DNA of 64,000 nt. Source: Chitinophaga sp. E66 (GTDB taxonomy: Bacteria > Bacteroidota > Bacteroidia > Chitinophagales > Chitinophagaceae). The position numbers and the translations under genes are program-made. The notes under the pieces were generated by a model that saw only the letters and a program-made list of their open reading frames with translations, searched no databases and was not told the origin of the DNA. Every line of letters begins with the position of its first letter. The first letter of the stretch is position 1. Below, piece after piece: positions 18,568 through 29,340 of this stretch. The stretch lies in the NCBI GenBank assembly GCA_019285755.1, contig CP079103.1:4402001-4466000 (forward strand), in the 5' to 3' direction.

Positions 18568-20709
18568 TTAGGCGTTCACTTTGCCCTTAACCTTAGCTAC
18601 CACCTCTTCGGCGATATTGTTCGGTGCGGGGTTGTAGTGAGAGAACTCCATGATGGAAGTTGCACGACCGGAAGACAGGGAGCGGAGTTGGGTTACATAA
18701 CCGAACATTTCGCTCAGGGGCACTTTAGCCTTGATTACCTGTGCACCGTTGCGGGATTCCATACCTTCCAGCATACCGCGACGACGGTTAAGGTCACCGG
18801 TTACGTCACCCATGTACTGGTCGGGGTGGTTACTTCTACTTTCATGATGGGCTCGAGCAGAACGGGTTTCGCTTTGCGGCCGGCTTCACGGAAGGCAGAT
18901 TTGGCGCAAAGCTCGAAGGACATTGCGTCGGAGTCTACCGCGTGGAAGGAACCGTCGAACAGGCGTACTTTCAGGGAAGTCAGGGGAAGTTAGCGAGAAC
19001 GCCATTGTTCATGGGATTGCTCGAAACCTTTCTGAATTGCCGGAATGAACTCTTTCGGGATGGAACCACCGAAGATATCGTTGATGAACTGGAAGGACTT
19101 ACCGTCGTTTTCTTTCAGCCATTCAGCGTCTGCGGGTCCGATTTCCACCTGGATATCGGCGAATTTACCACGACCACCGGTTTGTTTCTTGTACACTTCG
19201 CGGTGTTCAACTTTCTGCGAGAATGCTTCTTTGTAAGCAACCTGGGGAGCGCCCTGGTTAACTTCCACTTTGAATTCGCGGCGCATACGGTCTACGATGA
19301 TCTCCGGTGGAGCTCACCCATACCGCTCAGTACGGTTTGGCCGGTTTCTTCGTCGGTTTTCGCTTTCAGGGTGGGATCTTCTTCCACCAGTTTAGCGATA
19401 GCCATACCCATTTTATCTACGTCTGCCTGAGTTTTAGGCTCGATGGCGATGTGGATTACAGGCTCGGGGAAAGACATCGATTCGAGAACGATCGGATGGT
19501 TTTCCGCGCAGAGGGTGTCACCGGTTTTGATATCTTTAAAACCTACAGCAGCGCCGATGTCGCCGGCTTCGATGAAGTCGATCGGGTTCTGCTTGTTGGC
19601 GTGCATCTGCATGATACGGCTGATACGCTCGTTTTTGCCGGTGCGGGTGTTCAGCACATAGGAACCTGCGTCCAGATGGCCGGAATAAACCCGGAAGAAT
19701 GCCAGACGACCTACGAACGGGTCGGTAGCGATCTTAAATGCCAGGGCAGCGAAAGGTTCTTTAGCGGACGGTGCGCGTTTGATTTCCTCGCCATTGTCGG
19801 GGTCGGTGCCGGTAACGGCCTCAACGTCCATCGGAGAAGGAAGGTAGCGGCAAACGCCGTCGAGCATTTTCTGAACGCCTTTGTTTTTGAAGGAAGAACC
19901 GCACATCATGGGGATGATAGCCATGTCGATAGTGGCTTTGCGGATCGCTTCGTGGATTTCGGCTTCAGAGATGGAGTTGGGATCTTCGAAGAATTTCTCC
20001 ATGAGGGTATCGTCGTATTCAGCAACGGCTTCTACGAGTTTAGCTCTCCACTCTTCGGCTTCTTCCTTCATATCGGCCGGGATCTCGATTTCCTGGTAGG
20101 TTGCACCTTTACCGGCTTCGTCCCAGATAATGCCTTTCATGGTGATCAGGTCTACCACGCCTTTGAAGTTATCTTCAGCGCCGATGGGCAGGGTCAGGGA
20201 ACGGGGTTTGCGCCGAGCATTTCCTTCACCTGTTTAACCACGTTCAGGAAGTCTGCACCGGAACGGTCCATTTTGTTAACGAAACCGATACGGGGAACGC
20301 GGTATTTGTTCGCCTGGCGCCAAACCGTTTCGGATTGGGGCTCAACGCCGGATACGGCGCAGAACAGGGCAACCAGACCGTCGAGTACGCGCAGGGAGCG
20401 CTCTACTTCCACGGTAAAGTCCACGTGGCCCGGGGTATCGATGATATTGAATTTATACTGTTTGGTATCCGGCAGGTTCTGGCCCTGGTTGGTAGGGAAG
20501 TTCCAGAAACATGTGGTAGCAGCAGATGTAATGGTAATACCTCTCTCCTGCTCCTGGGCCATCCAGTCCATGGTAGCGGCTCCTTCGTGAACCTCACCGA
20601 TTTTGTGAGTCTTACCTGTGTAATACAGGATACGCTCTGTGGTAGTGGTCTTACCGGCATCGATGTGCGCCGCAATACCAAAGTTTCTTTGAAATCTTAA
20701 GTCTGCCAT
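18568..20709 (-). CDS. fusA: Elongation factor G
   Basis: Ribosomal translocase GTPase. Start MADLRFQRNFGIAAHIDAGK (a longer frame to 20748 covers the promoter leader). G1 is AHIDAGKTTTTE, G3 DTPGHVDF, G4 NKMD. Later domains end in MSFELCAKSAFREAGRKAKP and YVTQLRSLSSGRAT. The frame breaks near 20197, 19300, 18995 (one extra C near 19013), and 18825; net three bases lost. Corrected length about 714 residues. It normally lies between rpsG and rpsJ; here both neighbours are separated from it. Confidence 0.95.
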
Positions 20710-20745
20710 AAAAGTAAAATGACTATAAGTAATGCAATTTGGGGG

Positions 20746-20753
20746 CAAAGGTA
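20746..20753 (-). promoter_or_regulatory. fusA promoter -7 element
   Basis: TACCTTTG on the minus strand, 37 bases before the start codon. The -33 site is weak (TTTAT at the right distance). The segment 20736-20753 is nearly the same as those before rpsJ and rpsL. Confidence 0.6.
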
Positions 20754-21123
20754 ATCAATTTCTATCAATAAATAAAGCAGTCTCATTTTGTGAAATTGTT
20801 AAAAGCCCCCTACCTGATTAACCCGCCGGTTATCCTCCCAAAACCGCCAAAAATGAAACGGATTCAACTAAACGGCGCCTCAGGTTGTTTTTTATCTAGT
20901 TTTACACCGTCGAAAGCTGAAGTATACCCCATTGTCCATTAAAAATGAACCGTTTATACAGTAACCTTTGTCCGGGCGCCTTTCCGTCCGGCACTTAGCA
21001 GCATGGCATCAACAGACCGTATTGTAGCGCTCCGTCAACCAGATCGCTTTATGCTTCGTTACCGGTATTTCCTGTAACCATTTTACCCCGTTTTTCCAGA
21101 ACCATCACATAACCATTGTTTTT
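20754..21123. other. Intergenic between divergent fusA and cassette 1
   Basis: 370 bases without a convincing gene. It should hold the -33 part of the fusA promoter and the promoter of cassette 1, but I see no exact TAnnTTTG on the plus strand. Confidence 0.5.
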
Positions 21124-21628
21124 ATGAAGCATTTTTCTACTAAGCACCTCTTACTGGCCATGTTCCTGGCCATTTCGTGGCTGCCTGCCCGCTCCCAGCT
21201 TGTACTGGTCAGACAGGTAGCCTCCTCCTCTGGAGGGTCCGGCATTATCGGCGGCATTCACTTCGATTACACCGTCGGGGAAGCAGCCGTGTCACCCCTG
21301 TCTGCAGGGCCCATCCTCCTAACTCAGGGATTCCACCAACCCGAGATCCTGCCACCCCTCGCTCCGGGCGGCAACCCCATACTGGATTTCTCCTGTTTCC
21401 AAACCCGGCGCTGACCACCTTCAAGATCCAGTTCAGCCTCCTTACCAACGCCTCAGTCACATTCCTGCTCATGAACACCGCTGGGCAGGTCATCTACCAG
21501 GATGTCAGGAATTACGCGCCCGGAAAGGTCGTCATTCCTACTTCCGTAGACAAACTGGCCGCTGGTATCTATACCGTCATCCTGAAGGTCAACCAGTTCG
21601 TGTTCACAGAAAACTTATTGTTCAATAG
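21124..21628 (+). CDS. Short T9SS-sorted surface protein (cassette 1, gene 1)
   Basis: Signal peptide (MKHFSTKHLLLAMFLAISWL to ARSQ), a 65-residue segment with GIHFDYTVGEAAVSPLSAG and ILLTQGFHQPE, then a type A T9SS sorting domain: FPNPALTTFKIQFSLLTN to GIYTVILKVNQFVFTEKLIV. Such a domain sends a protein across the outer membrane by T9SS. Two one-base losses (near 21393 and 21614) are proven by the intact second copy at 27177; corrected 168 residues, stop at 21628. Confidence 0.85.
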
Positions 21629-22809
21629 CCTAAACGGTTTACCATGAAGCACCTTAATCTATTCCTCCTGTTGGCGGGAATGCTGGCGGTACGCCCGTTG
21701 ATGGCACAGAAGTCCGCCGCCCAACCCCTCAATATCGGCGGCTCCTTCCTCCTCATCAACCCCGATGCCCGCAGCAGCGCTACCGGCAACGCCGTCACAG
21801 GCCTCGAGCCAGACGCAAACGCCATGTTCGCAAATGCCGCAAAACTCCCATTCGCCGGTGAATGGGGCGCAAGCGTTTCCTATTCCCCATGGATGTGGGA
21901 CATGCTCGACAAAAAGACCCACATGGCTTACCTCTCAGGGTTCAAGACATGGGGCGGTCAGCAGAGCCTCGGCGCTGCCGTCAAATACTTCAATTATGGC
22001 GAAGTCACCTTCCGCGACGATAACGGAACCGTGCTCCAGCAGTACAAACCCAGGGAATACGCCGTAGACCTCGCCTATGGAAGGAAGCTCGGAAACCAGT
22101 TCGCGCTCGCCGTCACAGCACGCTACATCCGCAGCGAGCTCGGAAACGGTACCTACAACGGACAGCTCAAAAACCAGCCTCCGCCATTGCAGGCGATATC
22201 AGCATCTACTCACAAGGGTATGCAGACCACATCGACGGCAATAACCGCTGGGCATGGGGACTGAGCTTTACCAACATCGGTTCCAAGCTGTCCTACACCG
22301 ATGACAGTCAAAGAAGACCTTCCTGCCCATGAACCTCCGCCTCGGCGGCGGTTACACCTTCGTGCGCACGGAAGATCATAAGTTCACCGTAGCCGTAGAC
22401 ATCAACAAGCTCCTGGTGCCCACGCCACCCATCTACAAACTGGACCCCGACGGCAACCCCACCAATGAGATCGAGAAGGGCAAAGACCCGGACCGTAGTG
22501 TAGTGGAGTCCATCTTCACCTCCTTCGGAGACGCACCGGGAGGCTTCCGGGAAGAGTTCAGCGAGTTCTCATTTGCAGGCGGACTCGAATACGCCTACCA
22601 GAACAACTTCTTTGTCCGCACAGGGTACTTCTACGAAGACCCCTCAAAGGGCAACAGGCAGCAGTTCTCGGCGGGCTTCGGGGTCAGGGTCCAGCAGTTC
22701 CAGCTCGACTTTGCCTACCTGGTGCCTACAGGCGGCAGCCTGCGCCAGCGCAAGAGCATGAACTTCACGCTCATGTATACACCCTTCAGGGATAACAGAT
22801 AAAACCTTT
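21139..22809 (+). repeat. Near-identical 1.67-kb duplicate, copy 1
   Basis: Covers genes 1 and 2 of cassette 1 and matches 27192-28867 almost base for base: few substitutions plus homopolymer length differences. Identity stops abruptly just after the porV stop codon (shared through TAAAACCTTTCC). Confidence 0.9.
21644..22802 (+). CDS. porV: PorV-family outer membrane protein (cassette 1, gene 2)
   Basis: PorV (LptO) is the T9SS barrel that takes sorted cargo from the translocon to the attachment complex. Signal peptide ends MAQK; family landmarks are LLINPDARSSATGNAVTG, NAMFANAAKLPFAGE and VSYSPWMWDML; the end FTLMYTPFRDNR has a terminal barrel strand. Two bases are missing (near 22170 and 22310), shown by the second copy. 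Corrected length 386 residues. Most T9SS genomes keep porV with porU; linked paralogs next to a sorted protein suggest a dedicated carrier. Confidence 0.85.
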
Positions 22810-22833
22810 CCATCAACTGATAAAGCACTCGTC

Positions 22834-23303
22834 ATGAATAAATTACTCATATGCATCATCCTCTTGCTGGGCGCCGCAGTTACCTCCGTTCGTGCACAGC
22901 AACCGGCAAGAAAAGCTGAAGATGGTTCCAGCATCCGCCAGCGCATTTTCAGCGACTACGACCAGGCCGTTGCCAGGATAAGGGCGCAACAAGCCCAAAC
23001 CGCCAAGCCTAAGGAATCCTCGATATCATCTTCCCAGGCGCTCAGACAGCATATTTTCCCGGATCGAACGGATCCGGCGGTGGCGTTCCGCGCAGCCTGT
23101 CTACCGGTGCGCGTAAAGCCAATACGCAATCCCCGACTGCTGCTGGTAAAATTCCCAGCAACCAATCGGCAGCCGAAGCCGCTCAACAGGCAAAGTCGGC
23201 AGACGCCAGCAAAGCTGCGCCCAAAACCTTCGACCCTGCAGCCCAGGGCAAGGAGCCGCCGCTGCATTTTGAACCGTCCAAAGCGACCACCCCTAAAAAC
23301 TGA
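22834..23303 (+). CDS. Short exported Ala/Lys-rich protein (cassette 1, gene 3)
   Basis: Signal peptide MNKLLICIILLLGAAVTSVR ending AQQ. The mature part carries two similar motifs, SIRQRIF and ALRQHIFPGSNG, then an Ala/Ser/Lys/Gln-rich low-complexity stretch and the end KATTPKN. One G is missing near 23060; corrected 156 residues. The paralog at 28891 keeps both motifs and the tail. It stops 5 bases before the collagen-like gene. Function not recognised. Confidence 0.7.
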
Positions 23304-23308
23304 GCACC

Positions 23309-26300
23309 ATGAAAAAAACACTATACCTCTTAGCATTAATAATGACGGCCGCCATAGGGAGCTTTGCGCAAAGCGGGCTTTCGGGCATCAATTACCAGGC
23401 GGTTGCCCGTAACAACAACGGCTCCGTTTTGGCCAACCAGGCCGTAAGCGTGCGCTTCTCCGTACGTGGCGGCGGCCCTAACGGCGCCGTGCAATACCAG
23501 GAAACACACAACACCGCCACCAATGCCATTGGCCTGTTCACCCTCCAGGTGGGCCGCGGAACGCCGGTGACGGGCACCTTTGCAGGCGTACCCTGGGGCG
23601 ATGCCAATCAATTCTTACAAGTAGAAGTAAATACCGGCGGTGGTTTCCAGACGCTGGGCACCAACCAGCTGATGAGCGTTCCCTTTGCGCAGTTTGCCGC
23701 TAACGGTAATCCCGGGCCCGCCGGGCCTCAGGGTCCCGCAGGGCCCGCTGGTCCAGTAGGCGCGATCGGGCCTGTTGGGCCTGCCGGGGCAACCGGTCCT
23801 GCCGGGGCCGCTGGTCCTGTTGGACCTGCCGGGCCTGCCGGAGCCGTAGGGCCTGTAGGACCTGCCGGAGCTGTTGGGCCCGCCGGACCCGTGGGTGCAG
23901 CTGGTCCGCAAGGGCCCGTGGGTCCTGTTGGACCTGCGGGAGCAGTTGGGCCTGCCGGACCTGTGGGTGCAGCTGGTCCGCAAGGGCCCGTGGGTCCTGT
24001 TGGACCTGCGGGAGCAGTTGGACCTGCCGGACCTGCAGGAGCAGATGGTGCCGCCGGGCCTGCGGGACCTGTGGGTCCCATTGGGCCTGCGGGAGCAGTT
24101 GGGCCTGCAGGACCTGTAGGCCCCGCCGGGCCTGCCGGAGCGGATGGCGCTGTAGGACCAGTTGGTCCTGTTGGACCTGCCGGGCCGATTGGTCCGATCG
24201 GGCCTGCCGGGCCTGTTGGACCTGCCGGCCCTGCGGGCGACATCAATGGTGTAGCAGCTGGTGGTTCGCTGAGCGGGACCTACCCTAATCCGACAATCGC
24301 CAATAATGCAGTTAATACGGCACAAGTGGCGGACGGTTCCATCACCCTGCCTAAGCTGGCTCCGGGTGTGATCCCTACCAGCCTGCCTCCCAATGGAGCT
24401 GCCGGCGGAGACCTGGGCGGCAACTATCCAAATCCGAACGTGGCTAAAATCCAGACGGTTCCCGTTGCAATTACGGCGCCTGTGGCCGGACAGGTATTGA
24501 AATTTTCAGGTACGGAGTGGGCGCCGGCGGCGGATAATGCAGGCGGCGGCGGATTGACGCTTCCTTACGCAGCAGTGGAAAATAATGCCGCCACCTTGTT
24601 TTCCATCACCAATAACGGTGACGGTTCATCGCTGGAAGGCGTTAACAATACGGCCACCAGCAATATTGCTTCCATACGGGGTATTGTATCGTCAGCGGCG
24701 CCCGGCGGCTTCTCCGCAGGTGTAAGAGGTATCAATAATGGTACCGGCGGTTTAGGCGTAGGTGTATATGGATCCCAGAACGGCTCGGGCTGGGGTGTTT
24801 ATGGCGTAACGCCTAATGGATTGGGAGTGTACGGCAATGCTTCTGCCAATGGATATGGCGTATACGCTAACAGCAATACCGGCACCGGATTGCAGGCAAC
24901 GAGCAATAACGGCATTGCTGCGTCCTTCAGTATTTTCAACAATGCGAACAACAATAATGCGATCGTTGCCAACTCGGTAGGTAACGGTACTGTAGTAAAT
25001 GTAACGACGACCGGGAATGGAGCTGGCGTTAGGGCATCCACTACCGCAGGATTTGCGATACATGGCATTACCGATGCAGTATCAAGTGCTGGGGTTGTTG
25101 GAGATAATAATAGCGGTGGCGAAGCCGTAGTAGGCAGAACCACCAGCGATATAGCCGGCGCCGTGGTAGGTCGTAATGACGGCGGCGGTTATGGTGTAAG
25201 GGGCTTTATCGCCACAAACACCTCGGGAACTGCCATCGGTGTACTGGGTCAGGTGGGGCTGAACAACAGTACCGGCCGTGCCGGGAAATTCGAGAACTTC
25301 AACAATACCAACACTACCGGTAACGTACTGGAAGTCGTAACGAACGGTAATGGCAATATTCCGGACAACACGCAGGGTAATGCTTCTTCGTTCCTCGTAG
25401 ACAACAACAACAGTGTAGCCGCAGCCGTTAGAGGTGAAGTGAAGACGATCTTCGGGAACTTTGGCGCCGCGGGCATCTTCGGGATATCATCCGGCACAGG
25501 AGGTTTTGCGGGGCTGTTCCATTCCTCCAACCCTAGCGGGAACGGTGCCGCGTTGGTATCCATCCAGGATGGCAATGGCAACGCCATTACCGCAAATGCC
25601 AGCAAAGACGGCAACGCCGTTGAAGCGAATATCGATGGCGGTGGTAATGCGCTGTATGCGTGGGTACCTTCGTTTGCAACCGGCCGCGCGGGCAGGTTCA
25701 ATATATTCAATGAGGACAATGAAAGCGATGCAATCACAGTAACCACGGTAGGTAACGGCATAGCTGGTAACTTTAAGGTCGACAGAGTGACCGGCACTAA
25801 AGCAGCGGTAAGAGGTGAAGTAAATTCTCAATTCGCAAATTTCGGTACCGCGGGGATATATGGCATTTCTTCCGGCACAGGTGGCTTTGCAGGTCTATTC
25901 CACGCCAGCAATCCCGCTGGTAACGGTCCGGCGCTGATCGCGATTGCCGATGGTAATGGCAACGGTATCACAGCCAATGCCTCCAACACCGGAGATGGCG
26001 TGGAAGCTACAGCCGATGTACGGGCGCGGCCATTTTCGGCTGGATACCCAACTTCGGAAACGGCCGCGCCGCTAGATTTGTCAATTTTAATACAGGAAAT
26101 ACCAACCCGGTACTTACCGTGGAACAACACAGCAACGGGTCGATTGCAATTTTCAAGTCCGGCAATCCCGGAACAGTAAACGTAGCGCGTATCAATTCCG
26201 CCGGCCGCGGCTTCTTTAACGGAGGTACGCAAAACAGCGGCGCCGACGTTGCGGAGGCTTTCGATGTGGAAGGATCGATGGACGCATATGAGCCTGGTGA

Positions 26301-26654
26301 CGTGATGGTTATTTCCACCAGCAGCGACCGCAAGATGGAGAAATCCTCCGAGCCTTATTCCACCCTGGTTGCAGGCGTATACGCAACTAAACCCGGCGTG
26401 TTGCTGACCGAAAAGGAAGGTGTGGAAGACGTAACAGATCAAATCCCCATGGGCGTGATCGGCGTAATACCCACAAAAGTCTGCGACGAAGGCGGCCCCA
26501 TCAAACGTGGCGACCTGCTCGTGACTTCCAGCAAACCCGGATACGCCATGAAAGCAGATCCAAAAAAGTCGAACATGGTCAGATCCTCGGAAAGGCACTG
26601 CAGGAGCTGCCTTCAGGCAACGGAAAAATTAAAGTGCTGGTGAATGTGAAATAA
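23309..26654 (+). CDS. Collagen-like surface protein (cassette 1, gene 4)
   Basis: About 1,115 residues. Signal peptide MKKTLYLLALIMTAAIGSFA; N domain of about 110 residues (GLSGINYQAVARNNNGS to LMSVPFAQFAANG) seen in many collagen-like proteins of this phylum; about 178 residues of Gly-X-Y repeats (23705-24240); a linker with SLSGTYPNPTIA; a long Gly/Asn-rich region with repeated YGVRGFIATN/GIYGISSGTGGFAGLF blocks like tail-fibre repeats; and a C domain with GADVAEAFDV, YEPGDVMVIS and RGDLLVTSSKPGYAMKAD. Breaks near 26020-26120 and 26570. No T9SS sorting domain at the end. Likely forms an extracellular trimeric fibre. Confidence 0.85.
23876..24019 (+). repeat. 72-bp tandem repeat in the collagen region of cassette 1
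   Basis: Two adjacent units (23876-23947, 23948-24019), each coding 24 residues of Gly-X-Y with a GPQGPVGPVGPAG core. Confidence 0.8.
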
Positions 26655-26729
26655 TAAGATCTCATAAAAGATAAACCGTACTGAGCTATTTTTTGACGAG
26701 AGCAAGGGTATATGTATGGTTTTGTGTAT

Positions 26730-26758
26730 GGCTGCCTCTTCAGGGGCAGCCTTTTTTT
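26730..26758 (+). terminator. Terminator after collagen-like gene 1
   Basis: Stem GGCTGCC / GGCAGCC, loop TCTTCAGG, then seven T. Confidence 0.85.
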
Positions 26759-27176
26759 ATTCACTTTTTATGATTTATCCAATCTCATTATTACTTAAAT
26801 AACTACCTTGCATGCAATTGGAGTTAGCATATCTAACGGGATACAATACCCCAAGAATTTTCTCCTCCCTCTTTTAACCATCTATATTGAAAGGACACGA
26901 CGCAGCATAGCTGCTCCTATTTGGATTCCTACCTATCGAACGAACCTGTCCGGAAAGCGTATATATCGCCGCGTGATGAAAAGAATATCAACCATGTTCG
27001 AGTCTGTTCCTATTGTCTTCTAGCCTGATGAATCGCCCTTGGGGCACCGGAAACTGTAGTCGTATTAAACCGTCTTAGCAATTCAACGTAACCATTAGCA
27101 AGCGCATGCGCCTGTCGAGAGTCAGCACCGCAGCGGATTGCAGCATTCTTAATCTTTCACCACCGAGTATTGATCT
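26759..27176. other. Intergenic between the two cassettes
   Basis: 418 bases without a convincing gene; the sequence is unrelated to the region upstream of cassette 1, so the two cassettes have different promoters. TACCTTG at about 26807 is a weak -7 candidate. Confidence 0.5.
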
Positions 27177-27683
27177 ATGAAATCAACCTCTACCAAGCAC
27201 CTATTACTGGCCATGTTCCTGGCCATTTCGTGGCTGCCTGCCCGCTCCCAGCTTGTACTGGTCAGACAGGTAGCCTCCTCATCAGGAGGGTCCGGCATTA
27301 TCGGCGGCATTCACTTCGATTACACCATCGGGGAAGCCGCCGTGTCACCCCTGTCTGCAGGGCCCATCCTCCTAACTCAGGGATTCCACCAACCCGAGAT
27401 CCTGCCACCCCTCGCTCCGGGCGGCAACCCCATACTGGATTTCTCCCTGTTTCCAAACCCGGCGCTGACCACCTTCAAGATCCAGTTCAGCCTCCTGACC
27501 AACGCATCCGTCACATTCCTGCTCATGAACACCGCTGGGCAGGTCATCTACCAGGATGTCAGGAATTACGCGCCCGGAAAGGTCGTCATTCCTACTTCCG
27601 TAGACAAACTAGCCGCTGGTATCTATACCGTCATCCTGAAGGTCAACCAGTTCGTGTTCACAGAAAAACTTATTGTTCAATAG
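27177..27683 (+). CDS. Short T9SS-sorted surface protein (cassette 2, gene 1)
   Basis: Intact 168-residue copy of the gene at 21124. Only the first residues differ (MKSTSTKHLL against MKHFSTKHLL). Signal peptide, 65-residue domain with TIGEAAVSPLSAG, and the T9SS type A sorting domain ending FTEKLIVQ. It starts outside the duplicated block boundary by about 15 bases. Confidence 0.88.
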   Translation: MKSTSTKHLLLAMFLAISWLPARSQLVLVRQVASSSGGSGIIGGIHFDYTIGEAAVSPLSAGPILLTQGFHQPEILPPLAPGGNPILDFSLFPNPALTTFKIQFSLLTNASVTFLLMNTAGQVIYQDVRNYAPGKVVIPTSVDKLAAGIYTVILKVNQFVFTEKLIVQ

Positions 27684-28867
27684 CCTAAACGGTTTACCAT
27701 GAAGCACCTTAATCTATTCCTCCTGTTGGCGGGAATGCTGGCGGTACGCCCGTTGATGGCACAGAAGTCCGCCGCCCAACCCCTCAATATCGGCGGCTCC
27801 TTCCTCCTCATCAACCCCGATGCCCGCAGCAGCGCTACCGGCAACGCCGTCACAGGCCTCGAGCCAGACGCAAACGCCATGTTCGCAAATGCCGCAAAAC
27901 TCCCATTCGCCGGTGAATGGGGCGCAAGCGTTTCCTACTCCCCTTGGATGTGGGACATGCTCGACAAAAAGACCCACATGGCTTACCTCTCAGGGTTCAA
28001 GACATGGGGCGGACAGCAGAGCCTCGGCGCTGCAGTCAAATACTTCAATTATGGCGAAGTCACCTTCCGCGACGATAACGGAACCGTGCTCCAGCAGTAC
28101 AAACCCAGGGAATACGCCGTAGACCTCGCCTATGGAAGGAAGCTCGGAAACCAGTTCGCGCTCGCCGTCACAGCACGCTACATCCGCAGCGAGCTCGGAA
28201 ACGGTACCTACAACGGACAGCTCCAAAAACCAGCCTCCGCCATTGCAGGCGATATCAGCATCTACTCACAAGGGTATGCAGACCACATCGACGGCAATAA
28301 CCGCTGGGCATGGGGACTGAGCTTTACCAACATCGGTTCCAAGCTGTCCTACACCGATGACAGTCAAAAGAAGACCTTCCTGCCCATGAACCTCCGCCTC
28401 GGCGGCGGTTACACCTTCGTGCGCACGGAAGATCATAAGTTCACCGTAGCCGTAGACATCAACAAGCTCCTGGTGCCCACGCCACCCATCTACAAACTGG
28501 ACCCCGACGGCAACCCCCCAATGAGATCGAGAAGGGCAAAGACCCGGACCGTAGTGTAGTGGAGTCCATCTTCACCTCCTTCGGAGACGCACCGGGAGGC
28601 TTCCGGGAAGAGTTCAGCGAGTTCTCATTTGCAGGCGGACTCGAATACGCCTACCAGAACAACTTCTTTGTCCGCACAGGGTACTTCTACGAAGACCCCT
28701 CAAAGGGCAACAGGCAGCAGTTCTCGGCGGGCTTCGGGGTCAGGGTCCAGCAGTTCCAGCTCGATTTTGCCTACCTGGTGCCTACAGGCGGCAGCCTGCG
28801 CCAGCGCAAGAGCATGAACTTCACGCTCATGTATACACCCTTCAGGGATAACAGATAAAACCTTTCC
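27192..28867 (+). repeat. Near-identical 1.67-kb duplicate, copy 2
   Basis: Partner of 21139-22809. Flanks, including gene 3 and gene 4 of each cassette, are clearly more divergent than this block. Confidence 0.9.
27699..28858 (+). CDS. porV: PorV-family outer membrane protein (cassette 2, gene 2)
   Basis: Second copy of the T9SS carrier barrel, 386 residues when one missing base near 28518 (PDGNPTNEIE) is restored. The protein is practically the same as the first copy, so the two are interchangeable in function or have been homogenised. Confidence 0.85.
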
Positions 28868-28890
28868 TATTACTGATAATTCACCTATCC

Positions 28891-29335
28891 ATGTACAAGA
28901 TTTTAACAACCTCCATCCTGTTAGTGTCCGCCATAGCTGGCGCACATGCGCAGCAAGCGACCCGGCCTTCCGAAACAGGACAGTCTATTAAGGAACGCGT
29001 CTTCCAGGGAAAGAAGCCTGTCACTCCCCGCCACCTGCCCCAAAATCCAAGGAAGCACTCATTACGAGCAAGGAGGCGCTAAGGCAACATATCTTCCCTG
29101 GTTCCAATGGTGGCGGAGGCGTTCCCGGAGTTTAACCGGCGCAGCGCGCAAGGCAAATACAAATACTGCTGCCGCCAATCAGCTTCCCAGCAATACAACC
29201 GCGAACGAGGCGGCACAGAAAGAAAAGGCCAGTGCAGCAAGTAAAGCAGCCGCGAAGCCCATCGATCCTGCGGCCCAGGGCAAAGAGCCTTCTCTGCATT
29301 ATGAAAAGCCTAAAGAGACCACCCCTAAAAACTGA
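28891..29335 (+). CDS. Short exported Ala/Lys-rich protein (cassette 2, gene 3)
   Basis: Signal peptide MYKILTTSILLVSAIAGAHA; mature part has SIKERVFQG and ALRQHIFPGSNGGGGVP, then an Asn/Ala/Lys-rich stretch and the end KETTPKN. Two one-base losses (near 29020-29045 and 29135). About 148 residues. Much more diverged from its paralog than genes 1 and 2 are. Confidence 0.68.
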
Positions 29336-29340
29336 GCACT

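Noticed and set aside
19307..20590. 427-codon plus-strand frame opposite fusA
   Set aside because: Mirror of a high-GC3 highly expressed gene; no start context or recognisable protein.
23728..24246. Minus-strand frame of Gly/Pro/Ala triplets opposite the collagen region
   Set aside because: GGN CCN repeats give a collagen-like frame on both strands; only the plus strand has a signal peptide, N domain and C domain.
21139..28867. Composite transposon bounded by the duplicated blocks
   Set aside because: The duplicated block contains T9SS and porV genes, not a transposase, and has no terminal inverted repeats.
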